Positions 1 to 11,457 of a DNA stretch of 64,000 nt are shown here, piece after piece. The DNA is from Aphanomyces cochlioides. Taxonomy: Eukaryota > Oomycota > Saprolegniomycetes > Saprolegniales > Verrucalvaceae. The DNA lies in contig JAHQRK010000002.1 in NCBI GenBank assembly GCA_019828595.1, positions 2,666,001 to 2,730,000 of the forward strand, given 5' to 3'. The notes under the pieces were generated by a model. That model saw nothing but the letters and a program-made list of their open reading frames with translations. It was not told the origin of the DNA and ran no database searches. The position numbers and the translations under genes were made by a program. Position 1 is the first letter of the stretch; each line of letters opens with the position of its first letter.

Positions 1-660
1 CTATACGAAGACTCGTCGTTTGTTGCATTGCACAAGCCTCCCCATCTTGCAACGCAACTCGGTACTTCCACAGATGATTCCGTTGCATCGCGATATCCAC
101 ACTGGAAACTTGTGCATCGACTCGATAAAGGTTCTCTTTTGCACGACAGCTTTTGCGTCATATTTTAATGGCTTGTAGGCACGTCTGGCATTCTTCTCCT
201 CGCGAAAACCCGTCTCGCTGCTGCTGATATGGCTACGCTTTTCCGCAACAACCTTGTCTGTGACCTTTTCACCTGTTCCATTCAAATTTACTTTGCTCTC
301 TAGGTACAAAAGTCATATATTGCCCAAGTTCATGGCCATCTCACGGCTTTGACTGGTGTCATTAACGCACCTCTGGGTGATCAATCAGCCAAAACATCCT
401 TCCGCGTCTTAAAAGTCGGCGAATACTACACAACATGGCTAGAACTTCAGCCTCATACGGGTCGAAAACATCAACTACGAAGGCACTGCGCTGATTTCCT
501 CAAGACTCCTATCGTTGGCGACAAACGCTATGGTCTTCCATCCTCCAACTCAGATCGACCATCTCGCCTAATGCTGCATGCAAGTTCGCTATCATTTATC
601 CATCCCACGACTCATCAGCGCGTCGTCATTTGGTGCAAGGATCCGACTTTCCACAATTAA
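1..660 (+). CDS. RluA-family RNA pseudouridine synthase, 3' part
   Basis: Isomerises uridine to pseudouridine in RNA; which RNA cannot be told. Three exons are visible: <1-130, 179-255 and 304-660, with 48-bp introns at 131-178 and 256-303. Splicing joins HRLDK to GTSGILLLAKT, the catalytic-loop motif of the RluA family with its essential Asp. The last exon carries the C-terminal family signature ELQPHTGRKHQLRRHCA followed by PIVGDKRYG. The start lies left of the window, so any N-terminal S4 or targeting region is unseen. The stop is 38 bp from the stop of the convergent F-box gene. Confidence 0.88.
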
Positions 661-698
661 GTTGGAGACTAGAAGGCGCTATATTGTTGCTTCCTTTA

Positions 699-2888
699 CT
701 ACCTATGGCTGTATGGCGCAATGGATGTCGGCATTGGCGGCGTCGTTGCTTGAATCAACGCATGTGTTGTATTCCACTGGGCGTGAAATCGTGCCATGAG
801 CAGGGCCATCAAATTGTCATCATGCTTTTTCTCTGCGAAGTGAAGTGCAAGGCCACCGACGCGAGCACCAAATTCTAAAAGCGTCGCGACAATTGCAGCA
901 TCACCAATCATGGCCGCGGTGTCCATGGGAAATGTTCCATTGGCCTTGGCAAGATTGACGTCGGCGCCAGCTTGGCACAGCATCACGACAATGGCTGGAT
1001 GGCGCTTTTGACAAGCGACAAAGAGCGGTGTGGTGCCATTGTACGTCTGGAGGTTGACTTGGACGACGCCGGTCGAGAGCAAGTAGTCAACGATCGCGTT
1101 GTGTCCTTCTTCGCATGCAATGAAGAGTGGAGAGAGGCCCGAGCGAGTCTGCATGTTGAGATTGCACTGGGCTGTCATGTGAAGCAGCTGAACAATGTCC
1201 AAATGGCCCATGCGGACGGCGATATGCAGCGCGGCACTTTGATCATCCATCGTTGCATGTGCATCGACACCACACTGGAGCAAGAGCGCAACAACGTCGA
1301 GTTTTCCTTCCTGAGCGGCAATGTACAAGCACGAGACGCCGCCGTGGGCCCGTCGAAAGTTTGGATTCGCGCCGTGGCCACACAACACTTGGACAATATC
1401 TTTGTGGCCCATTTGGCATGCGAGATAGAGCGGTGTCACGCCATTCTCCATGACTGTGTTGGGATCCAAACCAAATGCGAGAAGGTCTCTGACAATGCCG
1501 ACGTGGGAGCGCTCGCAAGCTAGACATAACGCTAGCATGAGCTCTTCCATTGTCGTTTTCTTCTTGACGAAGCTTGGTCGACGCGCACGGTGCCGCATGA
1601 GTTGATGGACCGAAGACCTCGAGCCGTTCTTCGCAGCAACACAGAGCGCTGTTGTGTTGGCGATTGTCTTCGAATCGGGGGTTGCATTGTGCTGCAGCAG
1701 CAACGTCACAACGTCAGTCCAGTCCATTTCGCTTGCAAAGTAGAGCGGCGTGGCGAGCGAAATCGTCCGCGCGTTGACGCAAGCGCCACGAGCGAGCAAG
1801 TGACTGACGTTGGACACACTGCCAGCTGCAGCAGCTAAACACAAAGGCGTCGCACCGTCTTTGTCAGTGAAGTTGACAGCAGCGCCAAGTTTGAGCAATC
1901 GAGGCACGAGCATCTCCACGTCGTTTTCACAAGCGTACAACAGCGCCGATACCATCTTGTCATTGTCCATCGGCACATCGACCAAAGCACTGGCATGGCT
2001 CAAGAGAGTCCGCTCCCATAAACTTGTCGATGCAGACGCTGCATAACGCTGCTTGAGCTGGTCGAAGTCAGCAACTACAAGACGGAATTGAGCGTCGTGA
2101 AAGGGGTGCAGCACACAGCGAAGCCATTCTTGATGGACGTCAAGCCATGGTTGCTTTTGAAACATTTGCCAATGCGCTGGCGTATGTGCGGCATGGATCG
2201 CTCGGAGCGATGGAAAGCACTGCTCAAGGCCTTGGACAAGACTGAGCCCCACGCGTGTGTCGGTGAAGTCGAGCGTGTGGAGCGATGGATGATGACCCGA
2301 GATGCTGGTCTGGGCAAAGCGTCCCGTGAGAAGCTTGCAGTGGCGAAACGACACGGTGTGGAGACGTTGCGATTGCGCATTCAGGATCGCCAGCAGTCCA
2401 AAGTCGGTGATGGCCAGGCAGTCATCCACGACGATGCGTTCAAGGCGAGACCAGAAGCAGGACGTGAGCACGAGCAAGTCTCGATCTGAGAGACCGCGTT
2501 GGCCGGTGAAGTCGATTTCGCGGACGTCAGCATAGCTATGGAGCGTTGAGACAAAGGCGAGTTCTAGCGTGTTGGGGTCGAGTGGGGAAGCCGCGCTGAG
2601 GTCGAGTCGGGGCAGGTCGAGTGTTTCAATAATAGATTTCCAGTGCGAGCTGACGCACTTGCATCGGTGGTGTTCCTTTACGTTGAGGAAACCAAAGACA
2701 TGTCGGATCAAGCCTTCTTCACCAAGTGCGTCAAGCTTGTTCAGCGCTGTCGTCGAGGCGAGAAGACGAGCCCGCCTTGGCGAGGCAGTCGTTGAGGGAC
2801 ATAAGGCTTCAGTAGATGGATTTTCCACGCAACTAAAGCTTCGCTTCATCGCAAGTCGTTTGTAAATTGATGCTGTCGCCGCCGCCAT
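699..2888 (-). CDS. F-box / leucine-rich repeat / ankyrin repeat protein
   Basis: Single-exon gene, 729 aa. An F-box-like segment lies near residues 50-90 (EEGLIRHVFGFL, then CVSSHWKSI). Short LRR-like repeats follow to about residue 250 (DVREIDFTGQRGLSDRDLL, HTVSFRHCKLLTG). From about residue 300 to 700 there is a run of ankyrin repeats of the form GATPLCLAAAAG...LLARGA. F-box proteins usually recruit substrates to SCF ubiquitin ligases; here both the LRRs and the ankyrins could bind the target. The substrate is unknown. The ATG at 2888 is the first in frame; a second Met 13 codons later is possible. Two CCAATCA boxes lie 50-86 bp upstream. Confidence 0.85.
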   Translation of the reverse strand: MAAATASIYKRLAMKRSFSCVENPSTEALCPSTTASPRRARLLASTTALNKLDALGEEGLIRHVFGFLNVKEHHRCKCVSSHWKSIIETLDLPRLDLSAASPLDPNTLELAFVSTLHSYADVREIDFTGQRGLSDRDLLVLTSCFWSRLERIVVDDCLAITDFGLLAILNAQSQRLHTVSFRHCKLLTGRFAQTSISGHHPSLHTLDFTDTRVGLSLVQGLEQCFPSLRAIHAAHTPAHWQMFQKQPWLDVHQEWLRCVLHPFHDAQFRLVVADFDQLKQRYAASASTSLWERTLLSHASALVDVPMDNDKMVSALLYACENDVEMLVPRLLKLGAAVNFTDKDGATPLCLAAAAGSVSNVSHLLARGACVNARTISLATPLYFASEMDWTDVVTLLLQHNATPDSKTIANTTALCVAAKNGSRSSVHQLMRHRARRPSFVKKKTTMEELMLALCLACERSHVGIVRDLLAFGLDPNTVMENGVTPLYLACQMGHKDIVQVLCGHGANPNFRRAHGGVSCLYIAAQEGKLDVVALLLQCGVDAHATMDDQSAALHIAVRMGHLDIVQLLHMTAQCNLNMQTRSGLSPLFIACEEGHNAIVDYLLSTGVVQVNLQTYNGTTPLFVACQKRHPAIVVMLCQAGADVNLAKANGTFPMDTAAMIGDAAIVATLLEFGARVGGLALHFAEKKHDDNLMALLMARFHAQWNTTHALIQATTPPMPTSIAPYSHR

Positions 2889-2936
2889 GCAATTGGAGCT
2901 GTCAACGTCGTTAAGGTATCGTTGGGTCTCCGACGC

Positions 2937-2974
2937 CCAATCAAATGTCAGACGGTTTCAAAATGGACCAATCA
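2937..2974. promoter_or_regulatory. Pair of CCAATCA boxes upstream of the F-box/ankyrin gene
   Basis: CCAATCA occurs at 2937-2943 and 2968-2974, 31 bp apart and 49-86 bp upstream of the ATG at 2888. CCAAT boxes are the known binding site of NF-Y (HAP) factors. The same heptamer, often paired, recurs at many gene 5' ends in this window. Function is inferred. Confidence 0.45.
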
Positions 2975-3094
2975 GATTTCAGCTGTGCCTCTGTGTTGCT
3001 GGAAATAGGTCCAGCGCCAAGATCGAATATGTCCAACGGCGGCGGCGCTCCTCCATGTATCAGATAACTCAAGACCGGAGGGAGAGAGCGTCGA

Positions 3095-6000
3095 TTAATT
3101 CAAGAGAAGAATTGAAGGAACGCTAGAAGATGATGCCTGGCGACTGCCGATTTGAAACAGCTCACCACGCATCAACGTATCGAGGAGAGCCAAGCTCTGG
3201 TCAGCATGGTACCGACAGACGGGGTCCTTCTCCGTGGACGCTTCCAGCTTGAGCAAACGATAGATGGGACTCATGTACTCGGGCACGATCTCGAAGATAT
3301 CACCACCCATCATCTATAAAGTCGTTGGATATTAACATGGCGAAGAGGACGAACCTGAAGCATGTGGAAGAGGAGAAAGATAGCGCCTCGTCGAAGCGCA
3401 GTGTGTGCGTCGGTATTCTGCCGCTCGATTTCAAGAATACCCTTGACGCATCCCATGACGTCCGCAATGTACTTTTGAATGGACCACTTGAGAAGACCAC
3501 AGACCTAAGCAGACTGTCAAGCAACGGCACTTTGGAGGACACTCACTTCTGCTAAATTTGATAAGCAACTAGCTCGGAAGGTGGCTTCGACGATGTCTTG
3601 CTGTGAGTCTGCCTTGCGAATGCAATGCAAATACGCATAGACAAATCCTTGACTATACTTGGGAATGATTTCGCCGCATCGTCGGGCTGTAAACACGAGA
3701 GCTTCGCTTAGCTTAATGCGTTGTTCCAAAGAGTACTTTTTGTCTTTCACTGCGTCCAAGAGCATTGGAATGGACTTGTCAGCATACTTGTCCCCTAAAC
3801 CAGCCAGCGCCTAAGAATGTCTTAGCATCATGGTTTTCTCCGCTGCATGTACCTGGACGGCAGCCAAGAAGACATAGCTGTCGTTGTCTTCCAAATGGCG
3901 CACGAAGAGTGGGAACAGCAAGTCGATATCCAGAGGAGCTCCACGTCGGATCCATTTGGTCAAACGGGCGAGACCACGTGCGCGCAGCGGCACTTGGGGG
4001 CTTTCCAAGTCCTGCTTGGACAGTTCAAGAGTCTCTTCGAACGTGACTGGGGCAGGAGTAGGAACTTCTTCCGCCTCTCTCGCAACGATGCGAAGACACA
4101 AATCACTCGCCATCTCTGCTAGTAGAGGAGTTGGATGTGCCGCGAGCTGCTTCAAAGGTTTTAGCATTTGTTTAAGCTGATTTTCTTCAGCAGCAGATCT
4201 AATAGTCGCCCCAACTTCGACAATTGTCATGACCATACTCAAGGCAACGCTCAATACTTCAGTTGTTTCTTCGTCGTCTTCGTTTTCCTCTTCATCACGC
4301 TCAACATACATCGTCAACACAGTAACGAGACATTGAAGGATGCTTTCGCCACTGCGTAATACTGCAGGACCAAGTTGTTCCGTCAGGTTAACAAGGAGAT
4401 GCCAAGTGCCAATCTCGGAAGTTGCTACAACTTTCTTGGATGTTTTCATGGTCATGTAGCTTGTCAGGAGCAATGAAAACAACTCACCCACAACATCACA
4501 AGAGGACAATTGTTCTTGTCCCAAGAGATCAACGATAGCTTGGACAACAGAGTCCACTCGATCACTTTTGCCGTCGTCGGCCACTCTGACGGCTACACCG
4601 CCAGAACAGCCAGCTGAAAAAACAACTGCGGGAGCTTTTGGAGAAGGACGACATAAAGATAACCGGGGCATTAGCGATGGACTTGTCAACACACCATCTC
4701 GTAAGAGTTTGGCTGCCTCCGGAGCTTGTTGGATGAACACTAGCAGCAAGTCAGAATATGGGTTAAGGCAACGACGTACGCAACAAGAGCTGTTGCAAAT
4801 CATCTTTCACGAACGACTTGCTATCGCGAGCGAAGGCATACATATACAACAATGGTCGAAAGAGAGGTGCCAGCGCTTCAAAAACCGGTTTTGGAGGCAC
4901 TGGGCCAAGTAAAATACCTACACAAAGTAAACCCAACTGAACTGGATGCAATTTCATACATTTGAGTGCAGCAATGCAATCGTTCAGTTGTTCTTCTGTT
5001 GAGATGAATATGATTTCATCAAGTGGCGCTTTGACATCATCAGGTGGACAAACAAATCGCAACAGTGGTGTCAAGAGAGGTGCCAAGATTGTTTCGTCGA
5101 CCAATTCGAGCGGATGGTCCAGAATCAGTTGCGTCGTGATCAATCCAGCGACTTCTCGGAGTAATTTCGTCGTCGTTGAATGTGTTAGCAAGTGGTGGAC
5201 TTGTGGAGCAATTGCGCGGAGGTAATCTGACGCGGAGAGAGCTTTGGGACATCTCGATATCTATGTTTGTTGTCAAGTCATAGGAAATCCTCCTTGAACG
5301 TTACCAGGGCTGCAACGTGGAGCCGAGCTTGAGTGTTTCCTTCGTCGACTGTACTCAAAAGCATCTCAATAGTTGCTAAGACACCACCATCTTTAAGAAC
5401 ACATTGTGAGAGCAAAAGTCCGCATTGAGCCTTGAATGGAATGTCTACGAGAACACGATGGTTTAGACATTTGATTTTAACAAGTAATTTACTGGTATGT
5501 CGCTGGCCCAAAACGCCGCGCAAGCTGCTCATAATGACACGGATGGGAAGTGTCTCAAAAAGCGTATTCAAGAGCAATCGGGAAGTCGTTGGTGGTTTTT
5601 CAGACATGCAATGGATGCGGAAAACGAGACATGCAAGAAGATCGCTCAGGTAAGATGGGAGCAACATTGGCTTGAATTGCGATAGCTGGAGAAGGCTTAA
5701 CAAGTGACTCATCACATTGTCGAGTTGCTCTGCTGGAGTGTCGACCGATGCATTCAGTGCGGCTACGCGCTGGACGAAGGTCTTGTCCACTACAATTCCA
5801 TGAGAACTGTTACCACTGCATGAATACTTTTAAATGTTCTTGTCATGACACGCTGGTCAATTGGAGTGAGAATTCCAGCTTCGACACAAGGATAAGCGCC
5901 CCATACTGTGATCAACTCGACCGCAGCTTGTACAGTTGTGTAGTCGCGAAGGCTCAGTAGACACAGCGGGGCGCGAGGTTTATTCGAGTTGGCTGGTGGA

Positions 6001-6347
6001 CTTCGCTGGCCCTATTTACAGTCCACAAGTTAAGCATACCAAACAGAGAAATATTTGCTCACTTCAAGCACTTCCGCTTCTGCAATTGCTGCCGTTAATG
6101 CACCCACGAGAGAAAGCAAGCGGTCGCATATTGAAGTAGATTCGTCCGCTTGAATCGCCAACCTGACGTCAGTCTTGAGATCACTGGACTCGTCCATGCG
6201 GATTCCACGTGTGTTGTCGATTGCATTATTCAATGCTTGCATGCACACTGCAAGCCGATTCACCGCTGCCCTTTCCAAGTCGTGCCGAGCTTGGACATCT
6301 TCCACCATTGCACCAAATTCAAAAATGGACTTTCGAGAAGGATCCAT
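3095..6347 (-). CDS. TANGO6/RTP1-like HEAT-repeat protein
   Basis: Eight exons were resolved: 6063-6347, 5814-6011, 5305-5769, 4780-5260, 3853-4739, 3547-3810, 3355-3504 and 3095-3313. All introns are 40-51 bp and the exons keep frame, giving 982 aa. The C-terminal third (FPLFVRHLEDNDSYVFLAAV, then KYSLEQRIKLSEALVFTARR and RASCLSNLAEV) resembles the RTP1 C-terminal domains of TANGO6 / yeast Rtp1. Yeast Rtp1 helps assemble and import RNA polymerase II; animal TANGO6 affects Golgi organisation. Human TANGO6 is about 1,094 aa, so the length fits. The N-terminal half is alpha-helical and poorly conserved. The start is the ATG at 6347; a TTG upstream was rejected. The family call rests on the C-terminus only. 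Confidence 0.72.
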
Positions 6348-6766
6348 TTCATTGGTCAAAATTCCAAAATTTAAACGCCTATGGTTGGCTTAAATTAATT
6401 AATTTCAACCAATTGATAGTGCGTCTTACAAGGTGAAAGAAAGCTGCAAATTGAAACTTTTCAAATTTCTTTCATCCACACTCGCACCCCAATGCACCTT
6501 TGAACGAGATTTCTTCGCTCCTATCTCGGCGTGAACACTGCTGTGTCTACCGTTAGTGGGAGATGGCGCCCGTGCGCTTGTGTCCAGCTTATCAAAATCA
6601 AGCCTTTTTTCTGTCCATACGGCGCGATTCTGAGATTTTCTTGATGGTATCGACGCAACCATGATACAATTTCGAAGTTTCCACGTGGCTTTGAGAGTTT
6701 TAACAGCAGAACTTCGTGCGGCGACAAAATAGCAGTTCGAGATCGTTCACGATGGCTCGATCAGCA

Positions 6767-6788
6767 TCGGCGGACCATGGTCCGCCGA
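6767..6788. repeat. Perfect 22-bp palindrome
   Basis: The sequence around CGGACCATGGTCCG is self-complementary over 22 bp (6767-6788). A second small hairpin with 8-bp arms (CGACATGC / GCATGTCG) follows near 6818-6839. Both lie in the gap between the TANGO6-like gene and the small ORF at 7085. The palindrome could be a dimeric factor site; no function is known. The rest of 6348-7084 holds only weak short reading frames, such as a minus-strand ATG frame at 6426-6662 that could be an exon but has no recognisable domain. Confidence 0.5.
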
Positions 6789-7084
6789 ACAGACCTCGAA
6801 TCTGCCAGTGACATTTCGACATGCACTTCAGCATGTCGCGCATCCCAACGTTGGAACACATAGATGACGCAAGTTAATCTCCTCAAAAATCCCTCACCAT
6901 ACTCACCATTCTAGTCATTTTATAGTGAATCAAAGACATTACAATTTTGGTGAGATGTTTTTAAGTTGAATATGTTTTATCCGGCCTGTCATGAAGATGC
7001 AAAATGTCGCCACCTGGTCGGAGTTGTGTCGGCCAAGTTTCCTGAAGGCTCCTTTCACTTCCTAAAATTCATTCTCAAGTGAAC

Positions 7085-7366
7085 ATGCCTCAACGCGCCG
7101 TAGTCTATGAAGTGGTCGCCTGGGACCGCCTTCTGCAAGAATTGCTCGGCCAATGCGACCGCGTTTCGATTGTCAAAGCCATGACGATGATCACGGAATA
7201 CATGGAGCACTTGACAGAGCTCAGCGCGAGTGCCCGCGATTTGGAATCGGTCCCGCCACCATCCCCAACAATCCGCCGATTGCGCCAACTGCACAAGAGT
7301 TTGCCAACGTACCAAGACGAATGCCGTCAATTGGCCCAACTCGCGCCTGCTACCTTGTCAAACTGA
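7085..7366 (+). CDS. Small helical protein of unknown function
   Basis: Single reading frame of 93 aa from the ATG at 7085. The protein is predicted largely alpha-helical: a first helix around LLQELLGQCDRVSIVKAMTM, a Pro-rich hinge (VPPPSP), then a basic helix (TIRRLRQLHKSL). No signal peptide, membrane segment or named domain is seen. Codon use resembles the neighbouring real genes and a gene is expected in this interval. I do not recognise the family; it could be a subunit of a helical complex, but that is a guess. Confidence 0.5.
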   Translation: MPQRAVVYEVVAWDRLLQELLGQCDRVSIVKAMTMITEYMEHLTELSASARDLESVPPPSPTIRRLRQLHKSLPTYQDECRQLAQLAPATLSN

Positions 7367-8137
7367 TGATTCAACTTATATCGGCGGAGTAATTCCTCGA
7401 CGTTAGCTTGCCCGCTCCCGGAACTGTTCCGCTCATTCCGTGCGCAAGACCCAAGGTCCTGCCAAGAGCCCTCGCTTATTGCGCCCGAAAGCCGCTTATT
7501 TTATAAGATATGTTAATGTACAGTGTAGTGCGTTGATCTGTACTCTGAGCATGACAGCGGCGTCATCCAAGTTGTTGCCATGTTGTCGGGCTGGTGTTGA
7601 CATTTGATGCACCCATTGACCACGCCACTGTAATCTTCCACCGAAACCCCCTGCACCCCCAAAACTAAACTCTTCACCTTTGGTGGCTTGACAGATGTGT
7701 CGTGCTCCAGGTATGAGTAGCCGAGAGCAGGAATGATTGAGGTGTTTCTAAGTGAAAAAGTGAATCATAAAACCAAATTGACATTACCTCAGTAGAGATT
7801 TTCGCGAGCCTCGTGCTGGCGCATCCAAATCAGCGTCACCGATCTGATACAATCTCCAAACCCCTGCACCCCCTCTAAACTTTTCGAGCTATCGAATTTT
7901 CACGACGAGAAATTCAAACAATGATATAAGGCAAATTGGGCGTAGTGCAATTTCATTAGTCAAAATTAAGAACTTTAACTGTTTTGATTGGCTAATGAAA
8001 ATTTTGTGCACTTTGATTGGTGTATCTCCATCTTTGTGGGCAAGAGACATTTCATTCCATCAAGAATGATATCATGGCAAGATTCGTCGTTGTCGTCGTG
8101 CTTGTTGGTTGCGCAATCGAATTTTGTGTTTATTGCG
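7367..8137. other. Intergenic region with direct repeat and CCAAT boxes
   Basis: No gene is supported here. A C-rich segment with the core CCCCTGCACCCCC occurs twice in the same orientation, near 7643-7670 and 7856-7882. Two inverted CCAAT boxes (TGATTGG) at 7985-7991 and 8013-8019 lie about 120-150 bp upstream of the P5C reductase start and are probable promoter elements. Confidence 0.4.
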
Positions 8138-9427
8138 ATGCTTTGTCGAGTGGTTGCGCGGCAGATCCGCTATGTGCGCCATCGATCGCATTCAGCAGTG
8201 CTGAAGGAGTTCGCACCAATGTACACCAAGACGAACCAGGTTAAAGAAGGTGCCGTTCCCAATGAACCGTTGAATATCGAGCGTCTGGCGTTTATTGGAG
8301 GAGGCAATATGGCCGAAGCGATCATTTCGGGAATCTTGGCGCAGGATATGCTTCCACCAGAGAAATTGATGGTGTCAGCGCCGACACAAGGTAAATTTTT
8401 GTCAGGAATACTGAAGATTCTTATTTGTTAATCCGGCAGAAACTCGATCCAAGTTTGAACGCATGATGATCCCTACCGCGGACAAGAACAAAAAAGCGAT
8501 CGCTGGGGCAGATGTCCTTGTGCTAGCCGTGAAACCTCAGGTCCTTCCACAGGTAGAAGCCAATTTACGCATAGTTCAAGCAGTAACTCACCCCGTCTTT
8601 GTAGATTTATCCCGACTTGGTTGAACACATGAGCCCAGATACGCTCGTCATCTCAATTGCTGCTGGCGTCACCATCGACGGTAATCCATCTCCACCCCCC
8701 GAAGATTGTCATCATGCTGTCCTAGAATTCAAAACCAATTTGGGTCCTGAGGTCTGTGTCGTCCGCTCAATGCCAAATACACCGGCGATGATCGGTGAAG
8801 GCATCACAGTATGGACGCAATCGTCGAACGTGAGCGATATCCAGCACAAACTGGTATGCCTTGCATTTTTCGAGGCTCGTTTAATTGTAACTCTTGTCTC
8901 TCTAGACAAAGAATATCCTGGGAGCATTTGGTCATGAAGTATTTGTCGATGACGAGAAGAATTTGGATATGGCGACTGCTTTATCGGGTTCTGGGCCTGG
9001 TGCGTCCATCTTTACAAGTCTTACAATGGGATGACAAATCCTTGTAGCCTATTTCTTCCTCGTCGCTGAAGCCATGATTGATGCTGGTGTCCACATGGGC
9101 TTCAGTCGATCTGTTGCGCAGGTATGCTCACTTTATCGATGGAAAATTGACCACGAACTAGAAACTTGTGCAACAAACAATGCTAGGATCTGCTTTGTAC
9201 ATGCAATCTTCTGGCAAACATCCTGTCGTGCTACGAAACAACATTACAAGTCCAGGTATGAGAAAGAGTCGATTGAAATGAGAGTGAGGCATGACATGAC
9301 AACAGGTGGAACCACTGCAGCGGCTATGTATCGTGCTGAGAAGAGTGGCTTTCGTGCTGTGATTGCCGACTCGATTTGGGCAGCATACGAGCGATCAAAG
9401 GAATTAGGAGCACAAAAACGTAACTAA
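8138..9427 (+). CDS. Pyrroline-5-carboxylate reductase
   Basis: Last step of proline synthesis: reduction of 1-pyrroline-5-carboxylate to proline with NAD(P)H. Eight exons keep frame: 8138-8390, 8440-8552, 8605-8680, 8726-8853, 8906-8999, 9048-9121, 9162-9255 and 9306-9427, giving 317 aa. The Rossmann motif [14 protein letters not shown] lies at the N-terminus. VLAVKPQ follows, then [13 protein letters not shown], and finally [18 protein letters not shown], the C-terminal family signature. The chosen ATG gives an Arg-rich leader ([20 protein letters not shown]) typical of a mitochondrial presequence. An upstream in-frame ATG at 8066 is possible. It converges on prefoldin 4, with 38 bp between stops. 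Confidence 0.95.
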
Positions 9428-9465
9428 GACCAGATAAACAACACACGTTGCTTTTGTTCACATAT

Positions 9466-10085
9466 CTATTTGTCTTCCAAGTTGATGCTTTGGCCAAAGC
9501 GTCCATACAAGACCTTCTTTAGCGCCTAGAATGTGGGCATGAGAATGGGAGAGTGGGAAATATAGGGTCAAACCTCTTGACGGGCTTCGAGCTTGGCTTC
9601 CTCTGCATTGAGCTTGTCCACTTTAGCATTTACTTTCTAGAAACGCAACAATGTTAGCATGCATAGTGAAAAGGAGAGAGACCTCTGTTTGGGCTTCCAA
9701 GTACTCTTGGGCGTATTCTTCCGACACTTCTACAAAGCTTTCGCCGATGAAAAGTCTACGCAGTAAATGATCAATTTAGGTGGATAGAGAGGCACCCTAC
9801 TGGACATTCTCGCCACTTCCCATCATGATTTCCGTATTGGCATCGTCCAAGGTTTCCAATCGCGACTGTCATTTCCAAGTGAGTGACGTAAATAAAGGCG
9901 TAGGATCGAACCTTGAGAGCTTTCAATTCGTCGCGGAGTTCAGCCAAGCGCGTGTTGTTTCGGCCAAATTCATTGATCTTTTCTTGGTCTTCCTTTCGCA
10001 CCTATTTAGCAATACATAATGAACTCCAACCTATCGAGCATGATAGACGTACATCGACTTCGACTTCTTGCTGCGGCGCCAACAT
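9466..10085 (-). CDS. Prefoldin subunit 4
   Basis: Beta-type subunit of the cytosolic prefoldin hexamer, which passes unfolded actin and tubulin to the CCT chaperonin. Six exons: 10053-10085, 9912-10001, 9801-9865, 9683-9755, 9574-9636 and 9466-9525, giving 127 aa, close to the usual ~130. The N-terminal coiled coil (VRKEDQEKINEFGRNN, then RLAELRDELKALK) leads to the hairpin region (DDANTEIMM, then FIGESFVEVSEEYA). A C-terminal coiled coil closes the protein. This is the pattern of PFDN4. The 11-codon first exon is supported by a good GTACGT donor. Confidence 0.92.
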
Positions 10086-11457
10086 GCTTCCCTGCTTTTA
10101 ATCCACCTCCAATGAAATACTCAAGATGAGCCAATCAAAACTAAGTAAAAATATATTTTGTCCAATTAAATTTATTAAATTTAATAATTTTAATTGGTTG
10201 AAATGCAATTAAGCCTATTTTCTGATTGGACAAAATAATTGACGTCGATTGGCGATCTCAATCGAATCTTGCTTGGGTGCATGGAAGGCGCAACTGAAAG
10301 GCGGCCGGCGTGCAGCGTGAGCTATGCACCTCAAGCCATAGCACGAAGCTAGTAATGACCGTTGTGTCATGGAGTGCTTTCGCAATCACATGTCAAAGTG
10401 GGGCGTGTGTAAACGCCATACAATGAATCTGATTTGCTCCGTAGAGCCACACATGTAACGGAAGGTCGGATTTGCTCGTCGTGACAGCGACATCTTAGCT
10501 CCGCCCCACGCTTTTCCTCGCCGCGACTGCATCACGCATGGTCGACCCCTCCTAGCCGTGGCATTTGACTGGTCGCGAATGCGTTGGCTGGAAAGTTGAC
10601 GTGAGATGGGATTTGCCGTGCATGTTTATGTGCGCCATCAACTGCATAAAAAGCGGTGGCGGCGCCAGCATTGGATCCATCCACACCCTCCATCTGCTCT
10701 CTCGTAGACTTCATGCCTGTCTTGAGATGATTTCGCAAACACTGGTCTCGTTATCAAAGCCACCACCCAACAGATCGCATTCTCTTGTGGACTACTATTG
10801 TCGGGGCCAAATGAAACCGCTCACGGCCTATTCAAACCGTAATATAAATATGAAATATTTCCATTTTTGATAAAGCAAGTATATGTGGTCAAAGCTCCCA
10901 ATGCGCTCTTTCTTTAGCACTTTATACGGTTAATTTAGCGCATTGTTTGCCTAAGTTCTGTCAAAAACTGTTCATCCATATGCCATAGCGGCAGTGCATT
11001 GGCTGAAGACTTGTTGAAACAGACGTTAAACTCTCCAATCTGATAAACACATGAGTATAATAATATATCCTCTGTGTTTAACGTTCTTGGAGTACATGAT
11101 GATAGGCGTTGTCGTTTTGTCAGGGTGAAAGTCATCAAGTCACAATTCCCGACAGATTCTGCGACGACATTCAAGCTCTAACTTCACGTCACGCATCTCC
11201 CTACAGTATACTCGAGCTTCGTCTTCTCCACGAGGGCGAAGTGGGTTCAGCGGACGAAAGGAGCCATCAAGGCCGCCCGTGGTTGCAGTAATGGCTCCAA
11301 CTTCAAGCCAAGGACAGCTCCTTGAAGTGAAATTTTCTTTTTTTCAATCTTTTTTCCATAGAAATTCAATGAAAAAGACCAAAAATGGAAGTGAGAAAAA
11401 TGTAAAAAAAGATTTTTCACTGGAATGTAACGACGGATTCATTTCGACATTTTCGTC
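10086..11457. other. Intergenic region, AT-rich, with CCAAT boxes
   Basis: No gene is supported over 1.37 kb. CCAATCA at 10131-10137 and its reverse at 10222-10228 flank a near-palindromic AT-rich block (10150-10200), a likely promoter for prefoldin 4. A minus-strand frame at 10935-11174 opens only from a TTG and has no recognisable domain; it could be a leftover exon. An A/T-rich leader precedes the transporter ATG at 11458. Confidence 0.4.

Noticed and set aside
2887..3126. Plus-strand ATG frame with GCCGCC context beside the F-box gene start
   Set aside because: It overlaps the promoter with the paired CCAATCA boxes and its protein has no recognisable feature; the context is the mirror of the minus-strand start.
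10532..10870. Overlapping short frames on both strands at 10.5-10.9 kb
   Set aside because: Low-complexity or chance openings without splice partners or domains.
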